This document shows positions 23,775-31,834 of a stretch of 64,000 nucleotides of DNA, piece by piece. The DNA lies in NCBI RefSeq assembly GCF_033568475.1, contig NC_133121.1:198038664-198102663 (forward strand), given 5' to 3'. The DNA comes from Henckelia pumila. Taxonomy: Eukaryota; Streptophyta; Magnoliopsida; Lamiales; Gesneriaceae. The notes below the pieces were generated by a model, which was given only the letters and a program-made list of their open reading frames with translations, did no database searches and was not told the DNA's origin. The position numbers and the translations under genes are program-made. The first letter of the stretch is position 1, and every line of letters begins with the position of its first letter.

Positions 23775-25703
23775 ATGGACAAAGAATGGATGCGTAAGGA
23801 TAGGCTATCACTTGAATATGAAATCGGAATAGAGTCTTTCTTGCAATTTGCAATGAGCAATGCTAATGATCCTAATGCAATTCCTTGCCCATGTGCAAGA
23901 TGTGGTAATTTGAAGAAAAAAAATGTTCAAACTATAAGGGCGCATTTGATCTATAATGGTATAGATTTGACATATCATACATGGATATGGCATGGGGAAA
24001 GATCTATGACAGTGAACTCAATGAACGGTACTGATGGATTTGGGCAAGATGAACACACATCTTTTGCTGAAGAACCTATAGATATGGTACATGCTGTATA
24101 TGATTCGTATGCTGAGAATCCAAGTCTATTCAATAAGCTACTTGAAGATGCCGAGAAAAGTTTATATCCTGAATGTACTAAATTCACAAAGTTATCTGCC
24201 ATTGTGAAATTATTTAACTTGAAGGCAAAATATGGTTGGAGTGATAATAGTTTCACCGATCTACTTAGTTTGTTTCGAGAAATGCTTCCAAATGACAATG
24301 AATTGCCTTCATCATTGTATGATGCCAAGAAAAGCTTACGTGCACTAGGGATGGAATACGTGAAAATACATGCTTGTCCTAATGATTGTATCTTATACCG
24401 GAAGGAGTACGAAGATCTTGCCAATTGCCCTACTTGTGGGACATCGAGGTGGAAGTTGAGCAACAAATCTAAGGTAAAAGAAGGAGTTCCTGCAAAGGTC
24501 TTGTGGTATTTCCCACCTATCCCAAGATTTCAAAAAATGTTTCGGGATAAGACGGTATCCAAAGAGTTAACTTGGCATTCTGACAAAAGAATTCGTGATG
24601 GATACTTACGTCATCCAGCTGATGCACCATCTTGGAAATTAGTTGATCGCATGTGGCCAGATTTTGCTTCCGAGACAAGAAATTTGAGATTGGCTATATC
24701 AGCAGACGGGATCAATCCCCATAGTTTGATGAGTTCTTCGTATAGTTGTTGGCCAATTTTAATGATCACATACAATCTTCCACCATGGTTGTGTATGAAG
24801 AGAAAATTTGTGATGCTCACTTTGTTGATTTCTGGTCCTAGACAACCGGGAAATGATATTGATGTTTACTTAGCACCTTTGGTTGACGACTTAAAATGCT
24901 TATGGGATAAAGGTGTTGAAGCATACGATGCATATCGACAAGAAAGTTTCTCCCTTAGAGCTGTGCTACTGTGGACAATCAATGATTTCCCAGCATATGG
25001 GAACATGTCAGGTTGTGTTGTGAAGGGATATTATGCATGTCCTATTTGTGCAGAAAAAACTTATTCGACAAGGTTGAATCATTGCAGAAAAATGTCATAC
25101 ATGGGTCATCGAAGGTTTTTACCTTCAAATCATCCGTATCGAAGACAAAAGAAGGCATTTAACGGGAACCAAGAGTTTAACACTGCACCACGTCCATTGA
25201 GCGGCCATGAAGTTTTGGAAAGAGTTGAAAGAATTAATTATCGTATGGGAAAATTCAGCGGAAAGCTTCAGTCGAAGATGGGTGATGGAGAGCAATGCTG
25301 GAAAAAGAAATCAATTTTTTTTGAACTTGAGTATTGGAAACATTTACATGTTCGACATGTTCTTGATGTGATGCATATTGAAAAAAATGTATGCGAAAGT
25401 GTCATTGGTACGTTACTTGACATTCCAGGAAAAACAAAGGATGGAGTAGCAGCAAGACTTGACCTTATGGAGATGAATGTGAGGTCTGAATTGGCACCAA
25501 GGATTGGGGATAAGAAAACGTTTTTGCCACCAGCCTGCTACACTCTAAGTAAATATGAAAAGAGAAGTATTTGCAATTCATTATCAGGAATGAAGGTCCC
25601 CGAAGGTTACTCTTCTAATGTTAAAAACCTTGTGTCGATGAAAGATTTGAAACTTGTTGGCCTTAATATATTATGGACAAGCTTGACAAACCAGAAGAGT
25701 TGA
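23775..25703 (+). CDS. CACTA TNP2-type transposase, C-terminally truncated
   Basis: 642 residues. N-terminal transposase-associated domain (residues 4-75, MDKEWMRKDRLSLEY ... PCPCARCGN ... HTWIWHGE), linker with zinc-like cysteines (CPNDC, CPTCG; residues 201-221), then the TNP2 core (about 245-540): YFPPIPRFQKMFRD, SWKLVDRMWPDF, LAISADGINPHSLMSSSYSC, YNLPPWLCMKRKFVMLTLLI, SGPRQPGNDIDVYLAPLVDD, FPAYGNMSGCVVKGYYACPI and HVLDVMHIEKNVCESVIGT. Asp311 and Asp531 are candidate catalytic acids. Related proteins continue after VSMKDLKLVGL for several hundred residues; here the frame ends 12 residues later and abuts the next gene, so the C-terminal part is deleted. Probably non-autonomous. The preceding TTTTGGGTGATTAG may be an intron end. 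Confidence 0.92.
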   Translation: MDKEWMRKDRLSLEYEIGIESFLQFAMSNANDPNAIPCPCARCGNLKKKNVQTIRAHLIYNGIDLTYHTWIWHGERSMTVNSMNGTDGFGQDEHTSFAEEPIDMVHAVYDSYAENPSLFNKLLEDAEKSLYPECTKFTKLSAIVKLFNLKAKYGWSDNSFTDLLSLFREMLPNDNELPSSLYDAKKSLRALGMEYVKIHACPNDCILYRKEYEDLANCPTCGTSRWKLSNKSKVKEGVPAKVLWYFPPIPRFQKMFRDKTVSKELTWHSDKRIRDGYLRHPADAPSWKLVDRMWPDFASETRNLRLAISADGINPHSLMSSSYSCWPILMITYNLPPWLCMKRKFVMLTLLISGPRQPGNDIDVYLAPLVDDLKCLWDKGVEAYDAYRQESFSLRAVLLWTINDFPAYGNMSGCVVKGYYACPICAEKTYSTRLNHCRKMSYMGHRRFLPSNHPYRRQKKAFNGNQEFNTAPRPLSGHEVLERVERINYRMGKFSGKLQSKMGDGEQCWKKKSIFFELEYWKHLHVRHVLDVMHIEKNVCESVIGTLLDIPGKTKDGVAARLDLMEMNVRSELAPRIGDKKTFLPPACYTLSKYEKRSICNSLSGMKVPEGYSSNVKNLVSMKDLKLVGLNILWTSLTNQKS

Positions 25704-27787
25704 GTGAACCACCTAGTGGCTATGGTCTTGCAAGAGATGATTGGACTTCTTTTGTCATCACTCGCATGTCTGATGACTTCAGTGTAAGTTTAATTTTCAG
25801 TTCAGTGCAAATTAAAACACATTAAGGTTCTTGACATGTGGAATGTTTCATTTGACTAGCAACTAAGCGACATCCAGAAGGAGAGAAGAAAGATGAACAA
25901 ATATCCCCATCGCCTTGCTCGCAAAGGATATGCACGATATGCCGAAGAAATAGTATGTATTATTCCTTTGGCACCTTTTAATTTTTTATAGCACTTGCAC
26001 AATTAACAAATTTAGTTACAAATTTATTTCTCATATGTGTAAATGGTTCGAATTTGACATATATCATTTGATTTTTCTTATTTGTAGGTAAATGATTTAT
26101 GTGACGATGATGAGATCAATCGAGCACTTATTTGGAAAAAAGGAAGAGTCAATAAAGAAGGGGAGTTTGAAGGCTACGAGTTGAAAAAAACAGTAGAGAA
26201 GATTGTGAGAAACTATACAAGTACAATAATTGTATAATTTCAATAAAACCTTTTGAAATTAATTATTTCTTTCAATTGGATGACAGGATGAGTATATACA
26301 TCAAAAGATTGAGGGTACATTGGAAATAAAAGGTGCGAAAGAAGATATCCTCACCAAAGCGCTTAATACAGGAGAACATGGTGGACGTGTCAGGGCTGTT
26401 GGAGGTCATATCACTCCAACATTAAATTTTAATGTTGGTAGATGTTTGAAGACTGACATTGTTCACCGAGAGGTGATGATTGAGCAAGGGAAAGAGTTGG
26501 TGGAGGCTAAAAAGTTAATTGCAAAACAAGATACACGCCTTGAAGAACAAGATACACGCATTAAAAAACTTGAAGCAATCATCTACAAAAATGGTGCTTG
26601 GGAGAATGACGTTGATGACAAAGGAAGTTGCTCAGTACACTTGCAACAACTGAATGATAATGAAGTGAAAATCAACAAGACTTTCCCAAGTTTTGAGGTG
26701 TTCAGCAAATTGTATGGTTGCTTACATATGGTAAGTTTTCAAATTGCCTTACACTTTGTTTGTTGTTTTATTAAATATAATAATCACTTGCTTTATTAGT
26801 AAGGTATGTATTATTTAATGTAATTCTGATTGTATTCTCTTCAAAATTGTAGGCATCTTTATAAGAAGTTGGTCAAGGAAAACAATATTGGTAAATTCAA
26901 ATTTTTAAATCCACACAACATCCCGAATTTTCAAAGAACCACAAATGACAAAATAGGTAAAACTGAACGGTTGAACCAGAGGGCAAGCTTTTTATCAGAC
27001 CAACTGATCGGTGCATTAGTTAATCAATTGGTTTTGGTGCCAAGTAGTAGCGGGTAACTAACATCCATAATATCATTTTCAATTGATTTTCTTAGACATT
27101 TGTATGTTTCGATTTCATGTGTGTGTGTAATTATGATCTTGTGTTTGTGTAGATTCCATTGGAATCTCACTGTCATTGAACCTCACAAAGAAATGGTTTA
27201 CTTGTTGGATTCTGCAAGTCAGCGAATTCGCGATGACGAATGGAAATATGTCGTGGAAATGTGAGTTCATAATTAATTTTAAGTATTAATTTATTTTATT
27301 ATGAAAACTCATAAATCATATATTTTAAATGTATACATGAAGGGCATTAAAATTGTTCAATTCAAACAAAGGAAAGAAAGGAAGAAAGCATGTCCAATGG
27401 GAAGTAATCAGCGTATGTGTACTTCTATTTCAATCTAAAATATTGGGTATACTAGTCATTAAAATTTTGACATTTTTACAGGCTCCTAGACAACCAGATA
27501 TGAAGCAATGCGGTTATTATGTGATGAGATATATGAGGCAAATTACTGAAAAAGTTGCAACTATCGAGGGAGATGCACTACGATCGATTGTAATATCATC
27601 TTCGTCAATATCTCATATATTTGGAAGTTATCTACTTATCAATTTTTAAATTATTTTAGTTTTGTTTCAAGCTCATATACATTTTTGTTTGTGTTCACAG
27701 TTCACAAAAGCAGAGTACTCTCAAGAAGAAATTGATGAAGTGCGATCTGAGGTAGCCGAATGCATACAAGATGATATCTATGAATAG
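25673..27787 (+). pseudogene. Transposase_24-like gene with Ulp1 (C48) protease domain
   Basis: Second CACTA gene. Exons: 25673-25783, 25860-25952, 26088-26204, 26287-26730, 26853-27053, 27153-27260, 27343-27412, 27482-27589, 27701-27787, all GT-AG. The N-part (SGYGLARDDWTSFVITRMSD, KNKYPHRLARKGYARYAEEI-like helix, GRVRAVGGHITPTLNF, then a coiled coil LIAKQDTRLEEQDTRIKKLE) is of the plant Transposase_24 (Ptta/En/Spm) type. The C-part shows the Ulp1 SUMO-protease triad: FHWNLTVIEPH (His), VYLLDSAS (Asp), APRQPDMKQCGYYVMRYM (Gln, Cys). Exon 4 to 5 joins out of frame (immediate TAA), indicating a missing exon or frameshift, so the two halves are not one intact frame as assembled. ATG 25673 overlaps the end of TNP2 in another frame, as expected after a deletion. 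Confidence 0.75.
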
Positions 27788-27854
27788 GTATGTACATGAG
27801 TTCGTCATATTGAGTTTGAATAGGGCTGTTTTGAGCTGCATTTTGGGAATGTGT

Positions 27855-28275
27855 TTGGAGTCTACTTTGAGTTGTATTGGTGGTTATTTTGTGGCTATTT
27901 TGGAGGCTGTTTTGGGGGTGCTTTTAGAGCTTGTTTGGAGCGGCTTTGAGAGGTGATGGGGCTGTTTTGGATTGATTTTGGAGGGTGTTTGGAGTCTATT
28001 TTGGGGCTGTTTGGAGGTTGTTCTGGGGCTGTTTGGAGGTTGTTTTGGAGTCTACTTTGGGTTGTATTGGTGGTTATCTTGTGGCTATTGTGGAGGCTGT
28101 TTTGGGTGTGCTTTTAGAGCTTGTTTGGAGCGGCTTTGAGAGGTGATGGGGCTGTTTTGTATTGATTTTGGAGGGTGTTTGGAGACTATTTTGGGGCAGT
28201 TTGGAGGTTGTTCTGGGGCTGTTTGGAGGTTGTTTTGGAGTCTACTTTGGGTTGTATTGGTGGTTGTTTGTGTCT
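27855..28275. repeat. G/T-rich minisatellite, ~190-bp period
   Basis: The phrase TTTGGAGTCTACTTTG recurs near 27855, 28043 and 28233, giving about 2.3 units of 188-190 bp. Within each unit a shorter GGCTGTTTGGAGGTTGTTCT motif is itself repeated. It lies directly 3' of the Ulp1 stop codon and may be transcribed 3' UTR. The open frames across it are repeat artefacts. Confidence 0.85.
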
Positions 28276-28426
28276 ATTTTAGAGGCTGTTTTGGGTTATA
28301 TATCCTAAAATACGGTGCTTGCTTTCCATGACTTTGTTGATGTGCCTCTTGTTGTGCACCGCACCTATTCTAATAAATTTACTTCACAGTATAGTTTTAA
28401 AAATATTATTTTTCTTCCTTAATTAG

Positions 28427-29089
28427 AGAAGAACTCGGAATTAAGGAAGATGCAAAAGTTCTTATTTATAATTTTGGTAGTGTTCATGTTAAGCTATGCA
28501 AGGCTTTCTTAGCTACTTTTATCATTTAGACCATGACTCTGAGATATCAAGAAATGATTATCTTGGTTAAAAAAAAGTAATAAAGTTGATAAAAATAGAT
28601 CTTCAATTCATTGCTCCCACGCCACAAGAAGCAGGGTGGAAGCTAGAGTTGGATATCATGTATTGTGGTGGAATATTCAACAGATATTTAAGTATTTTCT
28701 CGTCGTTTAGGTTTGTTGGGCATCAGAAGGGCAGGTGCTTCCTGAAAATTTTATGTAGCTTCAGAGAGTTAGTGGGAAAGATATAGATGTCCCTGAGTGG
28801 TATATGCTTGCACAAAATGAACTTGGTTTCCACTCTTCATTACCATATGATGACAGTATTCAGAGGAGCTCATCCTCGAAAGAGTAAATTAATTAATGCT
28901 TGTTTTCTAGTTCAAGCTTCTTGGTGTATGTACTGTTTTCAACTGATGACCATTTGACATAATCTGGATCTAAGTTATTAATTTTTTCAGAACTGAAGAT
29001 TTCGAAATTTTGCACGGAGATCATCTTGGTCCTTCAGATACAATTAGTTTCTTATTGAGCTTGGCGGAACTTCATGTCTTGATTGAGAG
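28427..29089 (+). pseudogene. Captured L-arabinokinase (ARA1-like) exons
   Basis: Five separate pieces in gene order match plant arabinokinase: EELGIKEDAKVLIYNFG (28428-28475), QEAGWKLEL (28624-28650), VCWASEGQVLPENFM (28711-28755), LQRVSGKDIDVPEWYMLAQN plus ELGFH (28759-28883), TEDFEILHGDHLGPSDTISF plus LLSLAELHVLIER (28991-29089). Splice-like AG/GT borders and intron remnants are retained, so genomic DNA was captured, with internal deletions. Arabinokinase recycles cell-wall L-arabinose by making Ara-1-P. The fragment lacks the GHMP kinase core and is broken, so no enzyme can be made. A following exon-like piece (29383-29461, RNAWNDILEDAQVLEKVYQQ) is unidentified. Confidence 0.85.
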
Positions 29090-29769
29090 GTATTTCTTCT
29101 TTACTATTCGGTTTGTAAGTGCTCGTAAATAACTGAAGGCATGGTAAGATGTTCGGACATGTACCTTTACCCCAGGACTTCATTTGCTGATGTTATTTGA
29201 ATCAGAGTGAGACAGACATCTAGCTTCTAGAACATTCATGGCTTTCTCGAGAATATCATGTTCATTATCAAATTTTATTCAACTCATTGCAGACTTGGTA
29301 TTTTGTGGAGTTGTTTGGAGATTTTTTTTGGGATGTTATGAGACTATTGTGACTTCATTAACTTTATTTATTCTTCTCTATAGGAATGCATGGAATGATA
29401 TCTTAGAAGATGCACAAGTACTGGAGAAAGTTTATCAGCAAAGCAAGATATTTTGGGTTTGATATGCACGATTATCTATCTTTTTGGGGTGTTTTTTCGT
29501 TTTGTAAACTTGGTTCAAAACTTTTTGGCATATTTTATGTCTCGTTTAGTTACTGGTAGATTGTGAATTTTTTGATAAATCGTCTATTGTAATTCAAAGA
29601 TGTATTTTCTTAATTAATGCTATTTTGGTGATGTTTAGTTTTATTTTATATAAACTGTTTTAATTACTTCAAAGTTTTTTTTCTTAATTATAAAATAATT
29701 TAAGTATTAAATATTAAATATAAATCAAAAGTATTTATAATTTCATTATTAATAAAAAAAATATTTTTG

Positions 29770-30131
29770 CCTAAAAGACAACGGATTTTTCACGTTGTCA
29801 AAGTGTTGTCAATCTCAAGTGATAACAACGGTTTTTATTTGTTGTAAAACTGTTGTTTATTGCACCCAAAGACAACGGTGTAAAAATGTTGTAAAACCGT
29901 TGTCTATATCACCCAAAGACAACACATTAAAAATGTTGTCAAACTGTTGTCAAATATACAAAACCACAACAGTGAAAAACCGTTGCACAACTGTTGTCGT
30001 ATATCCAAAGACAACAGTTTTTCACCGTTGTCTATGAGCGCCCCTTTCAACAACAATGCTTTTAACAACAGTTCTCTAGGGCCTACGACAACGGTTAATA
30101 ACCGTTGTTAATGACCGTTTTTCTTGTAGTG
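29770..30131. repeat. CACTA right subterminal repeats and TIR
   Basis: About ten ACAACGGTNTTTNNNCCGTTGT-type units in both orientations (29777-30115), then the terminal inverted repeat ending at 30131 in CTTGTAGTG. Confidence 0.92.
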
Positions 30132-30154
30132 TCTCTTAGTAAAGTCAAGAGTTC

Positions 30155-30166
30155 GCTCTGATACCA
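30155..30166 (-). promoter_or_regulatory. Sirevirus primer-binding site
   Basis: Minus strand TGGTATCAGAGC, complementary to the 3' end of plant initiator tRNA-Met, 2 bp downstream of the 5' LTR. The CACTA inserted 20 bp further on. Confidence 0.92.
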
Positions 30167-30168
30167 CT

Positions 30169-31131
30169 TGACAGAAATCGTATTGTAATTGTATGTTAAA
30201 ATCAAGAGTCAGTGTTGTCCGCGATGTCACAACATCAACGACAACACAGTGCATCGGAAAATAAACAAAAATAAATAACACAAAAAATTAATTTTGCACG
30301 AGTATAAAAACTCGTGCGGGTGCCTTAGGGCTAAATATCACCAGTAAACGTATATTCAGTCTTACAAAGATAATCCTAGTGATTTTACGAAAAATCATTA
30401 AATCCTAAATTTCTCAACAAGTTGAGAAATCAAATTTGCATCCTAAAATACAATCAGAGTATAAAAGAAATCAGATGCAACTCCCGTAGCCTAAATTTGA
30501 AGAGACAGTAAAGATCTTCAACAACACAGTTCTCACAGTGTTGTCTCTGATGTCTTCAACACGAACGGCAGCACGGGGACACTTAGTAACGACGACTACA
30601 AAATATCTTCAGAATCTTCAAATTCTTCAATGTGATTTTTTCTGAAAGATCTCTGAATTCTCCTCTGAAGTGTCCGTTTGTTTGTGCTCAGAAATCCTTT
30701 ACTTATAGATGAGAGTCCAAGCATGGAAGGATTTCCTTGTAGAGTCCTACACAATTAAGGAAATAAGTCTTTGTTAGGAATAAGACTCTTTTGAATACAA
30801 ACAATAATATCTCGATAATATTTGATAACAATGATAACCAATAATTCCTTATCAAGATATTAATGAATCTAGGTAAATATCTATCTATAGATTTTCGATA
30901 AAAGCATATAATATTTAACCTATCATATCATATCTTGATAATATTTTATAAACATAAATCACTTAATTTCCTAATCAAGATATAATATTCATTCTAGATA
31001 AATATCTATCCTAGTCAATATCGAGAGCATAGAATATTTATACTAGATCCTATCTTTGTCTAGAAGGCAAAATTCAAATGCAATCTAATTAATCTCAAGG
31101 TAGAAATTTCAAGGAATTAAAATTCCTTTCA
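30169..31131 (-). repeat. Sirevirus 5' LTR
   Basis: 963 bp, about 98% identical to the 3' LTR by hand comparison, followed by TSD AAAAC. TATA-like AT tracts are plentiful, but I cannot assign the start site. Confidence 0.95.
30212..30574. repeat. Two palindrome copies in Sirevirus 5' LTR
   Basis: Copies at 30212-30248 and 30538-30574, allelic to those at 11591 and 11917. In the second, the arms read GTGTTG here and GTGTTA in the partner LTR, so the two LTR copies have drifted slightly. Confidence 0.88.
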
Positions 31132-31700
31132 AAAACTAACATGTAATTCGTTGAATTTCACTTAAATAATTAACAATAAAATTTTAGTCAAGTGACATAT
31201 AAAAATGGACATTAAAACACCATACACAAAGTCATTGATCAGTAAAGTGTACCAAATGTCCAGTCCCATTTCAAGGTGAAGCGAGAAAGAGAAGGAAAAT
31301 GAAGTTCGAACTTTGAACTTCTAACAGGAAACTTTCAAACATTTCTCTCATTTAAAATTGACATTAAAACTCGAACGGTTTCGATAACAAAGAGATCCAA
31401 GCAAGAAAGCTGAATCCTTGAACTTCAAGGTGTTGTCTTCTACATTTTCTTGGGTATCGAGTTTTGCTGTCCCAAGTAACCTGAACAACAAAACTTGGCA
31501 CAAAATAAAGGCAAAAATCAAGAAGCTTAGCACCAAATATTACAGTAATGCATAGCTTGATCCAGATTAATTGATTTAGAAAGCAAGAAACATCATGTAT
31601 ACCATTAACAAGAATAACTTCAAGAAGTTTCAAATAAATAATACATGATTCAGATGTCTCAAAAAAGGTACCTGACTAGAATACTAGATTACTTCAATTG

Positions 31701-31834
31701 TTAATAAGCTCGTTTCCGAATGGAAAGATCTATGTAAAGGTAGGAGATGCAGGTGATGAAGAAAAGGAAAAATGCAGAAACTAGAATCAGCGGTTCTGCG
31801 AGCATAAATACTGGGTTGAGAAATTGTAATGCAC
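31701..31834 (-). pseudogene. Ribophorin I (OST1) C-terminal exon fragment
   Basis: After a GTGTAG acceptor at 31835 the minus strand reads FLNPVFMLAEPLILVSAFFL then FFITCISYLYIDLSIRK and a stop. Plant ribophorin I, the OST1 subunit of the ER oligosaccharyltransferase, has 'FMLAEPLMLISAFF ... IDLSI-x-K' as its membrane anchor. Only this exon is evident. The neighbouring minus-strand exon-like pieces (about 31380-31500, 32080-32290) are unidentified. Confidence 0.65.

Larger units (their letters stand above)
20131..30131 (+). mobile_element. CACTA (En/Spm) DNA transposon, 10,001 bp
   Basis: Left end CACTACAAGAAAAATGCTCA; right end, reverse-complemented, CACTACAAGAAAAACGGTCA; TIR about 14 bp. 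The 3-bp duplication TCT flanks both sides (20128-20130, 30132-30134). Subterminal arrays of ACAACGGTTTTAAACCGTTG-type repeats occupy both ends. Inside: TNP2 transposase, a Transposase_24/Ulp1-type gene, a minisatellite and captured arabinokinase exons. It lies in the Sirevirus leader between PBS and gag, so it is younger than that insertion. Confidence 0.97.
11548..31131 (-). mobile_element. Sirevirus (Ty1/copia) retrotransposon with nested CACTA
   Basis: Two 963-bp LTRs (11548-12510 and 30169-31131), both starting TGACAGAAATCG and ending CTTTCA on the plus strand, flanked by the 5-bp duplication AAAAC (11543-11547 and 31132-31136). On the minus strand the order is LTR, PBS (TGGTATCAGAGC), gag, pol, long 3' region, several PPTs, LTR. 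Sirevirus assignment rests on the multiple PPTs, Gag with CCHC, copia domain order and the extended 3' region. A 10,001-bp CACTA element sits in the leader; without it the element is about 9.6 kb. By hand I count about 20 LTR differences (about 2%), so insertion is fairly recent, yet coding is badly broken. Confidence 0.93.

Noticed and set aside
27771..28331. Cys/Gly/Leu-rich open frames after the Ulp1 gene
   Set aside because: They are translations of the G/T-rich 190-bp minisatellite.
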